Below, piece after piece: positions 18,172-27,915 of a DNA stretch of 64,000 nt. The stretch comes from Cyanobacterium sp. T60_A2020_053. Its GTDB lineage: Bacteria > Cyanobacteriota > Cyanobacteriia > Cyanobacteriales > Cyanobacteriaceae. Position 1 is the stretch's first letter; the number at the start of each line of letters is the position of its first letter. The notes beneath the pieces are model-generated. The model was given only the letters and a program-made list of their open reading frames with translations, made no database searches and had not been told where the DNA came from. The stretch lies in NCBI GenBank assembly GCA_015272165.1, contig JACYMF010000008.1:124001-188000 (forward strand), given 5' to 3'. The translations under genes were made by a program, and so were the position numbers.

Positions 18172-19836
18172 CTAATTTTTAATTTTATTGCCAATGCCTT
18201 GTAATATGCCCTTACCAATTAAGCCAATACCTTTACCGAGAATTTCCGTCAAAATATATACTAATGCCTTACCGAAAATATCAGCTAAAGATTTAGCGCC
18301 CCTCGCCAAACTATCTACTAATTCGATTAAAATAGTTACTAACCAAGGCAATCCTTGTAATTGTTTTAACTCTTCTTGGCGAGGATGACTAAGATTAGTT
18401 TTGACGATACCTTGATAAGCAAAAGTTAATAAAGGGTATTCATCTTCAAAAATATTACGGGGGTTTTGCCAATATTTTTCTCGGCGATATTTCCAACCTA
18501 AATTATTACGAAACATAGCTATTTTTCGAGATGATTTCCATTCGGGTTTTAATAAGTTATGTTTAATATCAGCATATTCTATTAACTCATTTAAAATATA
18601 TTGCATCACACTAAGAGCCACTACATTTAGAGCATTTTCTGTTAAGATTAATTCTATTTCTTCTCCATCTTTACTACCATAAGCATAAACTTGATAGTCG
18701 ATCAAAAAGTTTTCTTCTTTGACTAAATAATTTAATAATTGCTCAAATAAAGGTATTTTAATTAGTTGATTGTCAATGATAAATTGACTATAGTTAGTAA
18801 TACTTGTTTTTAAATTAATGTCATTTTCTGGTTTTGATTGATCCCAATAAATTTCTAAATATTTGAGGGCGCTACTTTGCCATAATTCTTTAATAACTAT
18901 TAACTTTCTCTGGTTAATTTCTTCTACAGTTAAATTAAGGCTAGTTAAATCTTTTATTAATAGTCTTAATTCTTTTAAAATTAATAAAAATAATTCTTTT
19001 TTTATATTGTCTAATAAAATATCAGTTTCTAAAATTAAATCAGTACAATTTGATAAAGAACCATTAATTTTTTCTTTAATAATATCCCTCGATAACGTAA
19101 TCTCACTCTTGTTTATCGTTAATTTACCTGTTGTTTTTGTCTTTTCTTGATTATTTTCCGTTGATTCTCGTTCTTGACTATTATTAGTTATGGAGGGGAG
19201 GGCGCTGGAATTATTAGTAGGTGAAACTTGCTTAACTAACCAGCGCACGAGCCGTAATTCTCTCCGTCTGCCTTGCCAAAAAATAATATCGATAGCTGAT
19301 AAATTTTGCTGTTTTAAATAATAGTTAATTTCATTAATATTTTTATCGATTTCTCTTAAACCTAACTGACATTGACCAGATAACCAACCCCAAAATAATG
19401 GAGTATTTTTGATTTGACTGGAACGAAAATAAGTACCGCCACTAGCACAAATTTTAATAGCTTTAATCAACTCATCAGCATCACCACTTCTCAGGCAACA
19501 ACCCTTAACATTATCAATATTCTCTAAAGTTTCATTACTACCCGAAGATGTAATCAACAGCATTGGTAAATCAGGATATTTGAGGCGCAGTTTTCGACCT
19601 AAAGCCTGTAAATCACTGACCTTATCTGGATTCAAAGCTAAATCAAGGGAAATTAATAATAAATTAATAACTTGAGCTTTTTCCTGCTCTAAAAGAGGAA
19701 AAATATCAGCAAATTTTCCTTGAGCAATAATGGAAATGTTAGAGTTAACTTGTCCTTGAATTAAGGCAATTAGACCCAAACGAACAATCAAATCATCATC
19801 GAAAATAAGTAAATTAATTTTAGCATCATTAGTCAT
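18172..19836 (-). CDS. Receiver-domain protein with Ycf55/DUF3685 region
   Basis: A 554-residue protein. Residues 5-125 form a response-regulator receiver (LLIFDDDLIVRLGLIALIQG with the acidic pocket; the LLISLDLAL segment stands where the phospho-Asp is expected). The remaining part matches DUF3685, the family that includes the red-algal chloroplast Ycf55. The tail is hydrophobic and amphipathic (LADIFGKALVYILTEILGKG). Its start lies 2 bases after the stop of the Fur-like gene, so the two form an operon. Ycf55-type proteins are of unknown function; a regulatory role tied to the Fur-like protein is inference from the operon only. Confidence 0.75.
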   Translation of the reverse strand: MTNDAKINLLIFDDDLIVRLGLIALIQGQVNSNISIIAQGKFADIFPLLEQEKAQVINLLLISLDLALNPDKVSDLQALGRKLRLKYPDLPMLLITSSGSNETLENIDNVKGCCLRSGDADELIKAIKICASGGTYFRSSQIKNTPLFWGWLSGQCQLGLREIDKNINEINYYLKQQNLSAIDIIFWQGRRRELRLVRWLVKQVSPTNNSSALPSITNNSQERESTENNQEKTKTTGKLTINKSEITLSRDIIKEKINGSLSNCTDLILETDILLDNIKKELFLLILKELRLLIKDLTSLNLTVEEINQRKLIVIKELWQSSALKYLEIYWDQSKPENDINLKTSITNYSQFIIDNQLIKIPLFEQLLNYLVKEENFLIDYQVYAYGSKDGEEIELILTENALNVVALSVMQYILNELIEYADIKHNLLKPEWKSSRKIAMFRNNLGWKYRREKYWQNPRNIFEDEYPLLTFAYQGIVKTNLSHPRQEELKQLQGLPWLVTILIELVDSLARGAKSLADIFGKALVYILTEILGKGIGLIGKGILQGIGNKIKN

Positions 19837-19838
19837 GA

Positions 19839-20324
19839 TTAATTTTGATTACTATAACCGAAAAAATCAACCCGATAATTAGTTACCTTTACCCCTGTTT
19901 TTGTTTCAATTTCTGCAATTATTTCCGAAGGTAATTCTACACAAACATTAATAATTTTATTGGTATCAATAACGTTAACATGACTGAGTTTATCCGTAAC
20001 ACTACCATATAAGCGCCCGTCGTGTCGATCAACACACTCGATAATACCATGACTAGACAATGCTTCAAGATTTTGATATACCGAAGTATGACCAATATGC
20101 TTACCCTGTTGACTTAAAAGATCATAAACTTGTTTAGCGGATAAATGCTCTTGTGTTGACCACAACAATTGTAGGATAAATCTCCTTTGACGAGATAACC
20201 GCATCCCTAATTCTTGACAGCGATGTAGGGCATCAGCTAAGGAGCGAATTGACTGGGTTTTTGCTCCCTGTTGTTCCATATTTCGGTATTTTTCCTCTGA
20301 TTTTTTGATAATTTCTAAAGTCAT
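19839..20324 (-). CDS. Fur-family transcriptional regulator with altered metal site
   Basis: A 161-residue Fur-fold protein. The winged helix is clear: GMRLSRQRRFILQLLW, SAKQVYDLLSQQGKHIGHTSVYQNLEALSSHGIIE, near 36-95. The dimerisation domain departs from classical Fur: where Fur/Zur/PerR have HHHHxxCxxC, this one reads LSHVNVIDTNKIINV, with no CxxC and one His. It ends with GVKVTNYRVDFFGY, as in some cyanobacterial Fur homologues. It is first gene of an operon with the Ycf55-like gene. An alternative start is the Met at 20279 (MEQQGAKT). It may respond to a signal other than zinc or iron, or use other ligands; the sequence alone does not decide. Confidence 0.82.
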   Translation of the reverse strand: MTLEIIKKSEEKYRNMEQQGAKTQSIRSLADALHRCQELGMRLSRQRRFILQLLWSTQEHLSAKQVYDLLSQQGKHIGHTSVYQNLEALSSHGIIECVDRHDGRLYGSVTDKLSHVNVIDTNKIINVCVELPSEIIAEIETKTGVKVTNYRVDFFGYSNQN

Positions 20325-20561
20325 TATATATCCACTTAACTCAGTTCGAGATAAAATTATTGGTTAACGTGGCAGAAAAAATGACATTAATAAACATTTC
20401 CAGAAAATAATATTGTGTTATGGTATTTCCAGCTTCTAGCCTAATTTTAGGAAAGGTTGGACTTATTACATTAGGATTTCGTTAATTAATTACAAATAAA
20501 TTAAAAAAAATTACTATTGGGTTATGCTTTGGCACTTCTCAACCTACAAACTCATTCAACT

Positions 20562-21221
20562 ATGAAGCAAAACGGTATCGAAATTGAAAAACTAAATTTT
20601 AGTTGGCATAGCCAAGCGCCCGTCATCCAATCCTGTAGTCTAAAAGTACCACAAGGAGAATTTTGGATGTTATTAGGAGATAATGGCTGTGGTAAATCAA
20701 CCCTTTTGAGACTAATTGCCCAAGTATTAGAAGCGGATGAAGGCACCATTAAAACAGAAAAACCCCTTGGCTTCGTCTTCCAAAACCCCGATCACCAATT
20801 AGTAATGCCCACCGTGGCCGCCGACATCGCCTTTGGCTTAGTATCGGAAAAATTGAACCCTGCCGAAATAAAAATGAGAGTAAAAGAGGCATTAACCGCC
20901 GTTAACCTTTTACCCCTCGAAAGAAGACCAATTTATGCCCTCAGTGGTGGGCAAAAACAACGTATCGCCATTGCGGGCGCCATCGCGCGCCACTGCCAAG
21001 TATTGCTATTAGACGAACCCAGCGCCCTCCTCGATCCGGATAGCCAAATCGAATTAGTAGCATTAGTCCAAAAAATTGTCAAAGAAAGAGGGATAACCGC
21101 CCTTTGGGTAACGCACCGCCTCGAAGAATTAGCCTACGCTGATGGTTACTTTTTACTGAAAAATGGTCAAGTTGCCCAGCAAGGCAACCCCCAAGACTTA
21201 ATTGCTAATTTGTCAAAGTAG
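20562..21221 (+). CDS. Energy-coupling-factor type ABC ATPase (CbiO/EcfA-like)
   Basis: A 219-residue ABC ATPase starting at the ATG of MKQNGIEIEKLNFSW; an earlier in-frame TTG at 20517 gives a leader without family similarity. Walker A GDNGCGKSTLL, Q-loop VFQNPDHQLVMPTVAADIAFGL, signature LSGGQKQRIAIAGAIA, Walker B VLLLDEPSALLD and the H-loop THRLEEL are all present. The NPDxQ loop followed by V..D.AFG is typical of ECF-type and CbiO ATPases for cobalt, nickel or vitamins. No permease or substrate-binding gene is adjacent. The usual partner in cyanobacteria is encoded elsewhere, so the substrate is unknown. Confidence 0.85.
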   Translation: MKQNGIEIEKLNFSWHSQAPVIQSCSLKVPQGEFWMLLGDNGCGKSTLLRLIAQVLEADEGTIKTEKPLGFVFQNPDHQLVMPTVAADIAFGLVSEKLNPAEIKMRVKEALTAVNLLPLERRPIYALSGGQKQRIAIAGAIARHCQVLLLDEPSALLDPDSQIELVALVQKIVKERGITALWVTHRLEELAYADGYFLLKNGQVAQQGNPQDLIANLSK

Positions 21222-21305
21222 CTACAGCGACAAAGTTAAATTTTTGTTAAAATTTATGCTTATAAAGAAAAATGAACACCTTAAAATCAGGATATATGCA
21301 AAAAA

Positions 21306-21854
21306 ATGATTTCTATCTCTTCTCAAACTATCTTATTGGTAGATGGTTACAACATCATCGGCACCTGGAACAACCTTAAACAAGTCAGAGACGAAAACGG
21401 CTTAGAATCCGCCCGTCAAACTCTCCTTGATACCCTCGTTAACTATACAGGGTATAAATCCCTAGAAACCAAAGTAGTATTTGATTCCTACTATCAAAAT
21501 ACCCCTAGTTATCAAGAAAAATATAGCGACTCCGTTTCCATTCACTACACATCCTATCGAGAAACAGCTGACACCTATATCGAAAAATACTGTGCCAACT
21601 TTCGCAGAAAAAATCCCCATACCTCCACCAGAATTATGGTGGCAACTTCTGATCAAGCTCAACGTCATACAGTAGTAGGTTATGGTGCTGAGTGGATTTC
21701 TGCTCAAAAACTAGCCCAAGAAGTTCACGATACGAAAAAAAGAAATAAACGCAACCATCGCCACCGAAGCAAGTCTCAGGGGCGCTTTTTATTTGCTTCC
21801 CTCGATGCGGAAACTCAACAAGCGCTCTCACAAATGCGTTTTGGGATAAAATAA
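21306..21854 (+). CDS. NYN-domain RNase, YacP/Rae1 type
   Basis: A 182-residue NYN (PIN-like) protein. LLVDGYNIIGTW carries the first catalytic Asp, KVVFDSYYQ the second, ADTYIEKY the third and VATSDQAQRHTVVGYGAEWISA the conserved C-terminal part. The basic tail KKRNKRNHRHRSKSQGR suits RNA binding. Bacillus Rae1 (YacP) cuts mRNA on the ribosome; in cyanobacteria the role is untested. It lies between two ABC ATPase genes, 28 bases before the LivG-like gene, and may share its transcript. Confidence 0.87.
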   Translation: MISISSQTILLVDGYNIIGTWNNLKQVRDENGLESARQTLLDTLVNYTGYKSLETKVVFDSYYQNTPSYQEKYSDSVSIHYTSYRETADTYIEKYCANFRRKNPHTSTRIMVATSDQAQRHTVVGYGAEWISAQKLAQEVHDTKKRNKRNHRHRSKSQGRFLFASLDAETQQALSQMRFGIK

Positions 21855-21882
21855 CTTGACAATCCTTTAACTTCAGTTAGCC

Positions 21883-22653
21883 ATGATTTCCTCCTCTGAA
21901 TATATCTTAGATGCCCATAATTTAAGTAAAAGTTTTGGCGGTTTAAAAGCCGTTGATAATGCCCAAATTAAGGTAAAACGGGGAGGAATTACGGGGTTAA
22001 TTGGACCGAATGGCGCCGGTAAAAGTACCCTTTTTAATCTTCTTGCCAATTTTATTCTCCCTGATCAAGGTACAGTTATTTTTAATGGGGAAAGTGTCAA
22101 TAAAATGCCCCCTCATCGCATCGCCAGAAGGGGTTTTATCCGTACATTTCAAGTAGCGCGCGTCTTATCTCGCCTAACGGTATTAGAAAATATGCTCCTT
22201 GCCAATCAAGAGCAAAAGGGTGAAAAAATTTGGTCAGTATTAATCCAACCTCGTCAAATTAAACTACAGGAAAAAGCTAATCGAGAAAAAGCCTTAACTA
22301 TTCTTGAATCTGTGGGCTTACTCGAAAAAGCCTATGATTATGCCGGGGCGCTATCGGGAGGGCAAAGAAAACTTCTCGAAATGGCGCGCACTTTAATGAC
22401 TGACCCTAAATTAATTCTATTAGATGAACCAGCCGCCGGAGTCAATCCGACCCTAATTAATCAAATTTGTGAACATATTGTTAATTGGAATCAGCAAGGC
22501 ATTTCTTTTTTAATTATTGAGCATAATATGGACGTGATTATGTCATTATGTGATCACGTTTGGGTATTGGCTGAAGGGCGCAATCTTGCTGATGGTACAC
22601 CCCAAGAAATCCAAACCAACGATCAAGTTTTAGATGCTTACTTAGGAGGCTAG
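21883..22653 (+). CDS. LivG-type branched-chain amino-acid ABC ATPase
   Basis: A 256-residue ATPase of the LivG/NatA family. Walker A GPNGAGKSTLF near 42, the LivG-specific RRGFIRTFQVARVLSRLTVLENML block near 86, signature LSGGQRKLLEMARTL near 160, Walker B LILLDEPAAGVNP and H-loop IEHNMDVIMSLCDHVWVLAEG. It normally serves with LivH/M permeases and a LivF ATPase; none of these is adjacent, as is common in cyanobacteria where neutral amino-acid transporter genes are scattered. It may share the YacP transcript. Confidence 0.88.
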   Translation: MISSSEYILDAHNLSKSFGGLKAVDNAQIKVKRGGITGLIGPNGAGKSTLFNLLANFILPDQGTVIFNGESVNKMPPHRIARRGFIRTFQVARVLSRLTVLENMLLANQEQKGEKIWSVLIQPRQIKLQEKANREKALTILESVGLLEKAYDYAGALSGGQRKLLEMARTLMTDPKLILLDEPAAGVNPTLINQICEHIVNWNQQGISFLIIEHNMDVIMSLCDHVWVLAEGRNLADGTPQEIQTNDQVLDAYLGG

Positions 22654-22886
22654 ACATAAACTTTAAGAACTTTTTGGCAAACATTAATGGCTCATTTAGG
22701 TATTTAACTGACGTTACGCACAATAAACCTTAAAATATTAATTTTGCACGAGAATTTAGTTTATCTCATTTTAGATTGTAACTGGATTTTTCATCAAAAA
22801 AACATGATTATGCACATTTTTGGATAATTTTATTATTGTCTCAAACCTGATGAATTAATGTTTCTGATTTATGTAGTAAACCCTAT

Positions 22887-25800
22887 TTACAATTTAATCC
22901 CTAAAACTTGAGTATAAGCGCCCCTCGCCTGTGTTACCCCAATAGTGCGTTGAGAAGCCTCAATCATGGGGCGGCGCAGACTAACCACAATAAATTGAGC
23001 TAATTTTGCTTGAGTTTGAATCATTTTTGATAATTTTTCCACGTTAGCGCCATCCAGAAACATATCCACTTCATCAAAGGCATAAAAAGGGGAAGGACGG
23101 TATCTTTGTAAAGCAAAAATAAAACTTAAAGCCGTCAAAGATTTTTCTCCTCCGGACATGGAACTTAACCGAGTAACTGGTTTTCCTTTGGGGTGCGCTA
23201 CTAAAGTTAAGCCACCATTAAAAGGGTTATTTTCATCTTCTAATTTTAAATAACCATCTCCTTCTGAAAGAGTTGCAAAAATTGTTTTAAAATTTTCATT
23301 CACTGCGATAAATGCTTCACTAAATGCTCTTAATCTTAAAGTGGTAAAGTTTTCTACCCTTAATAATAACTCTGTTCTTTCTCCTTGTAAAGTAGCTAAT
23401 TTTTCTGATAATTCTGTCAATCTTTCTTGATTTTTTTCATATTCTTCTAAAGCTAACATATTTACCGGTTCAAGCGCTTCTAAACGTTTACGGGCGCTGT
23501 TAATTTCTTTTTTAATTTGTTCTAATTGCTCTTGTAAATTATCGAAAATAATTTTACTATTATCCGCAGTGATTTCTTCACTATCATTCACTAGATAAGG
23601 TATTTCAGGGATGGGTTGTGGTAATTCAGGGATAATTTCTTGGATTTCCGTTTGAATTTGACTTAATTTAGTTTGATTTTCTTGATGTTGTAATATCAAT
23701 TTTTCTATGTGCCATACTAATTTTTGTTGCTCATTTTCTAACCTTTTGACTTCTTTTTCTTCTTGATCTCTTTGCTGTTTAACTTCAGTTAATTTTTCTG
23801 CTAGTTGTTGAAATTTTTGCTCATATTTAACAATTTCTTCACTAATATTATCTATTTTTTCTAAATTAGATGTAAATTGCTGATTTAGTTCAATATCTTC
23901 CCGTTGTAACTTATCTTTATTAGTCTGAATTTGAGCTAACTTATCTTGAAAGTTGATAATCTGATTAGTTGATTTTTCTAAATGTTTTTCAGCATCAATT
24001 AAAAGGTTTTGATTTTTCTCTAACACTTTTTCTTGCTCTTGAATTTCTGTTTGTAAATCATGCCACTGCTGATTATCATAACTAGATTCTAAAATCTCTA
24101 ATGCTTCTTGTCTTTCTATTAATTCAGCTTGTAAGAAAGGAATACTTTGCTGTAAATTAGCTAAGTCTTGTTGACTGCTAACTAATGATTGATAATTATG
24201 CCCCGTGGCAATAATAATTTTTTCTTTTTCTTCTTGTAAACGATTAATTTCTTTCTGCCATTGCTCTAAATAATATTGTTTTTTTTGCCGATTTTGACGG
24301 GCTTGATCAAGGTCATTTGTGGACTGCTTTATTTTTTGCGTATTTTGTGCTATTTTAAAATTAAACTGGGATATTATTGTCTCAATTTCTTGAATACGTT
24401 GATACAACAAATCAACTTCATGGGAATCAGTAACTCCCACCTTGCCAAAACGAAGGGAGTTACGGCGGTTGATACTACCACCAGTCAGCGCCCCTGACAC
24501 TTCCAATAACTCCCCGTCTAGGGTAACAATTCTTTCCTGACCGAGAAAGGGACGGGCGCTGTTTAAGTCACGGAAAACCACGGTACTACCAAAAACATAA
24601 CCGAAAATATCATCGTATTTTTCGTCACAACTTATCAAATTAAGGGCTAAATCAATGTAGCCCACAGCTTCAATGATACCCTGGGAAGGGTTGTAAATAC
24701 GAGGGGATTTAATCTTATTGAGAGGTAAAAAGGTTGCCCTTCCTGCCTTCTCTTGCTTGAGTAATTTTATCCCTGCCGAGGCGATGGAGTCATCTTCCAC
24801 CACAATAAAGCCCAAGCGCCCTCCACCGGCAATCTCAAGGGCTAATTGATAAGCAGTTTCTACTTGCCCTAATTGTGCCACTAAGCCACAAACACCGGGT
24901 AAATCGGAATTAAGGATAAGTTTAGTAGCGAGACTGCCTTGTACTTCCTGTTGTGCCTGTTTGGTAGCTTCGATTTTATCCAATTGTCTTTGTTTGTCTC
25001 TTTGTTCCACATTGAGGCGCTGGATAGTTTCTTGACTGAGATTGTTTTCGGTTTCAAAGGCGCTGATTTTTTGGGCAAGGGATTGGATTTCCAGTTCCAG
25101 CGCCCCTACCTCTTGCTCAAAATTGGGTTGTTGTAATAATTTTGCGTTAATTTCGTTGTCTAAATGGGCTAAAATTTGGTTATCGTTGGTGATAGTTTTT
25201 TCTAATTGTTGACAACGTTCTTTTAATAGGGCTTCTTGAGTTATTTTGGGATTTAACTGTTCTTGTATTTGTTTGATTTCTTGATTCAAGATAGTTTGTT
25301 GATTTAACCATGCTTGAGATTGAGAGGCAATAGCTTGAGATGTTTCTTTTAGTTCATTAATGTGACTTCTTAAAGTTTGATTTTCTAGGCTTAATGGTGG
25401 GATGGTTTCTTTATTTAGGATTAATTTTTCTTCTTCAATTACGGTTAATTGCTGTTGATAATTTTTTTCCTCCTTTTCTATTTGTTGATAATTACTTTGT
25501 TTGTCACTAATTAATTTAGCTAAATCTTGGTTAGTTTTAGTTAATTGTTGTCGTTTAGCTTTTTGGGTAGCTAAGTGGGAAGCAATGGTGATTTGTTCTT
25601 CTTCTCCTAATGCTTTCACTTCTTGATTTAATTTTTCTAAACGGTGAAGGGCGCTGGTTATATTCTCTTGAGTTATATTTAATTTATTTTGGCATTGTTG
25701 CTGTTCATTATCAAGGTAAATTAACTGCTCATTAACCTGTTTTTCTTGTGCCTGTAGATAACGCCAATTAATTACTATTGAACATTGTTGCTTTTCTTGA

Positions 25801-26519
25801 ATTTTATTTTTTAATTTTTGATACTTCAAGGCTTTTTCTGAATCTTGCTTCAACTTTTCCCCATATAAAAATAACTCTTGAGCAATGATATGACACTTTT
25901 CTTCCCTTTCCTTTACCGCATCTAAAGTTACTCTAGTTTGATTAATTTTACGATCAAATTCTGCTACCCCTGCCAACTCATCAATTATCTCTCTTCTTTC
26001 CTTACTATTCATGGTTATAATGCGAGTGACATCTCCCTGTAAAACCACATTATAACCTTCAGGATAAATCCGTAAACGATTCAATTCACTTTGTAACTCA
26101 GTGGCGGTGCAGGGTTGCTCATTAACATAAAAAGTGGAAGCATAACTACCATTTTTAGTAACTCTTAAACGACGAGTTATTTTTAACTCTGTTAGAGATT
26201 GAAGATTAAGTTTATCTTGCTCATTATCTATATTTTCTAGGTCATTTTGCCAATCAGAAATATCAAAAGTAACTGAAACAATAGTTTCTAATTTACCTTT
26301 ATTAGAATTATTAGTATTATTAATTAAATCAGGTAAACGATCCGCTCGCATCCCCTTAGAACTAGCTAAACCTAAACAAAATAAAAGCGCATCTAAAATG
26401 TTTGATTTTCCTGAACCATTGGGACCAGAAATGACAGTAAAGCCCGGTAAAAAAGGGATAGAATTACTACCACCAAAAGACTTAAAACGGGATAATTCTA
26501 CTCGTTTAACATAGACCAT
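22887..26519 (-). CDS. smc: Chromosome segregation protein SMC
   Basis: A 1210-residue condensin ATPase. Order: N-terminal ATPase half with Walker A SGPNGSGKSNILDALLFCLG near 31, coiled coil (about 170-510), hinge (about 520-690, with DLPGVCGLVAQLGQV and GGRLGFIVVEDD), second coiled coil, then the C-terminal half with signature LSSMSGGEKSLTALSFIFALQ and Walker B PSPFYAFDEVDMFLDGANV. Complete. It organises and separates newly copied chromosomes with ScpA/ScpB, which are not near. It starts MVYVKRVELSRFKSF as is usual in cyanobacteria. The long gene carries about seven GGGCGC motifs. Confidence 0.96.
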   Translation of the reverse strand: MVYVKRVELSRFKSFGGSNSIPFLPGFTVISGPNGSGKSNILDALLFCLGLASSKGMRADRLPDLINNTNNSNKGKLETIVSVTFDISDWQNDLENIDNEQDKLNLQSLTELKITRRLRVTKNGSYASTFYVNEQPCTATELQSELNRLRIYPEGYNVVLQGDVTRIITMNSKERREIIDELAGVAEFDRKINQTRVTLDAVKEREEKCHIIAQELFLYGEKLKQDSEKALKYQKLKNKIQEKQQCSIVINWRYLQAQEKQVNEQLIYLDNEQQQCQNKLNITQENITSALHRLEKLNQEVKALGEEEQITIASHLATQKAKRQQLTKTNQDLAKLISDKQSNYQQIEKEEKNYQQQLTVIEEEKLILNKETIPPLSLENQTLRSHINELKETSQAIASQSQAWLNQQTILNQEIKQIQEQLNPKITQEALLKERCQQLEKTITNDNQILAHLDNEINAKLLQQPNFEQEVGALELEIQSLAQKISAFETENNLSQETIQRLNVEQRDKQRQLDKIEATKQAQQEVQGSLATKLILNSDLPGVCGLVAQLGQVETAYQLALEIAGGGRLGFIVVEDDSIASAGIKLLKQEKAGRATFLPLNKIKSPRIYNPSQGIIEAVGYIDLALNLISCDEKYDDIFGYVFGSTVVFRDLNSARPFLGQERIVTLDGELLEVSGALTGGSINRRNSLRFGKVGVTDSHEVDLLYQRIQEIETIISQFNFKIAQNTQKIKQSTNDLDQARQNRQKKQYYLEQWQKEINRLQEEKEKIIIATGHNYQSLVSSQQDLANLQQSIPFLQAELIERQEALEILESSYDNQQWHDLQTEIQEQEKVLEKNQNLLIDAEKHLEKSTNQIINFQDKLAQIQTNKDKLQREDIELNQQFTSNLEKIDNISEEIVKYEQKFQQLAEKLTEVKQQRDQEEKEVKRLENEQQKLVWHIEKLILQHQENQTKLSQIQTEIQEIIPELPQPIPEIPYLVNDSEEITADNSKIIFDNLQEQLEQIKKEINSARKRLEALEPVNMLALEEYEKNQERLTELSEKLATLQGERTELLLRVENFTTLRLRAFSEAFIAVNENFKTIFATLSEGDGYLKLEDENNPFNGGLTLVAHPKGKPVTRLSSMSGGEKSLTALSFIFALQRYRPSPFYAFDEVDMFLDGANVEKLSKMIQTQAKLAQFIVVSLRRPMIEASQRTIGVTQARGAYTQVLGIKL

Positions 26520-26646
26520 AATTAATTATTAACCACAGAAAATATACTTAGAAGCACCTAGAAACATAATATATTATGCCCTAATTCTGATGCAGATGAT
26601 TTGAAAATCAGAATTTTTTATTATTAAGTAGTTGATAATGTCAACT

Positions 26647-27219
26647 CTACCAAATTAATTCTAAATCTAAAGTAAAATTAATTAAGACTTTTTCTCCTGA
26701 TAAAGTTTGAGGATGATCTAAAATCTCTGTAGTTTGATTCTCTCGATAGATTTCAACTTGCTGATTTTTACAATTAATTAACCAACCTAATTTAGTGCCA
26801 TTGTCCATATATTCTTTCATCTTATCTTGAGTAGTTTTGAGGTTATCACTAGGAGACATCAATTCGATGATAAAGTCAGGACAAATATGAGCAAATTTTT
26901 CTTTTTCCATGTCAGGAATTAACCGCCATTTAGCTAAGGGAATCCAAGAGACATCTGGTGATCTAATGGCATTATTTGGTAATATAAAACCAGCAGAAGA
27001 GTCAAAAACGATACCTGATTTATCTTGATTATTCCATAACCATAATTGAGCAATAATTCCGGCATTTCGATTACTGCTTATATCTCCCACTGGAGTCATA
27101 ATTAATAATTCTCCTTGATAGTTTTTTTCAAATTTAAGATTACGATTATTAAGGCATAATTGGTAAAATTGCTCATTACTAATATTTAAAGATTGGCAGT
27201 CAATAGTTAAGGTTGTCAT
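26647..27219 (-). CDS. Uma2-family endonuclease-like protein, tandem copy 1
   Basis: A 190-residue DUF820/Uma2 protein with PD-(D/E)XK fold. The start is the ATG of MTTLTIDCQSL; the in-frame TTG six codons earlier has no ribosome site. Core motifs are RSPDVSWIPLAKW near 90 and PDFIIELMSPSDNL near 115. It is about 90 percent identical, by eye, to the gene just upstream, with long stretches identical at DNA level. No GGGCGCT motif in either copy. Uma2 genes occur in dozens of copies in cyanobacteria, are often linked to transposition, and have no proven role. Confidence 0.85.
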   Translation of the reverse strand: MTTLTIDCQSLNISNEQFYQLCLNNRNLKFEKNYQGELLIMTPVGDISSNRNAGIIAQLWLWNNQDKSGIVFDSSAGFILPNNAIRSPDVSWIPLAKWRLIPDMEKEKFAHICPDFIIELMSPSDNLKTTQDKMKEYMDNGTKLGWLINCKNQQVEIYRENQTTEILDHPQTLSGEKVLINFTLDLELIW

Positions 27220-27342
27220 AGTTTTAATCTCTGTCAAAAGGGCAAAGGTAAATTTAAAGATCGCTTAAACTAGCAATAAATTTATTTATGTTTTAAAAGA
27301 CAAAATTTTAAATTCTCTATTTTTTGATAAATTTACTAATAA

Positions 27343-27915
27343 TTACCAAATTAATTCTAAATCTAAAGTAAAATCAACTAGGATGTTTTCTCCCGATAAA
27401 GTTGGAGGATAATCTAGAATTTCTGTAGTTTGATTCTCTCGATAAATTTCAACTTGGTGATTTTTACGATTAATTAACCAACCTAATCTAGTGCCATTGT
27501 CCATATATTCTTTCATCTTGTCTTGAGTAGTTTTGAGGTTATCACTAGGTGACATCAATTCGATAACAAAGTCAGGACAAATATGAGCAAATTTTTCTTT
27601 TTCTACGTCGGGAATTAATTGCCATTTCGCTAAGGAAATCCAAGAAGCATCTGGTGATCTAATGGCATTATTTGGTAATATAAAACCAGCAGAAGAGTCA
27701 AAAACGATACCTGATTTATCTTGATTATTCCATAACCATAATTGAGCAATAATTCCGGCATTTCGATTACTGCTTATATCTCCCACTGGAGTCATAATTA
27801 ATAATTCTCCTTGATAGTTTTTTTCAAATTTAAGATTACGATTATTAAGGCATAATTGATAAAATTGTTCGTTGCTAATATTTAAAGATTGGCAGTCAAT
27901 AGTTAAGGTTTTCAT
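27343..27915 (-). CDS. Uma2-family endonuclease-like protein, tandem copy 2
   Basis: A 190-residue near-duplicate of the downstream gene. The ATG of MKTLTIDCQSL is chosen; a longer in-frame reading from a TTG at 27990 adds residues without similarity to the family. Identity to copy 1 is complete or nearly so from the segment encoding SNISNEQFYQ to IRSPD, while the last third differs at scattered positions (for example DHPQ/DYPP, EKVLI/ENILV). The pattern points to recent duplication or gene conversion of the 5' half. The function is unknown, as for copy 1. Confidence 0.85.
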   Translation of the reverse strand: MKTLTIDCQSLNISNEQFYQLCLNNRNLKFEKNYQGELLIMTPVGDISSNRNAGIIAQLWLWNNQDKSGIVFDSSAGFILPNNAIRSPDASWISLAKWQLIPDVEKEKFAHICPDFVIELMSPSDNLKTTQDKMKEYMDNGTRLGWLINRKNHQVEIYRENQTTEILDYPPTLSGENILVDFTLDLELIW

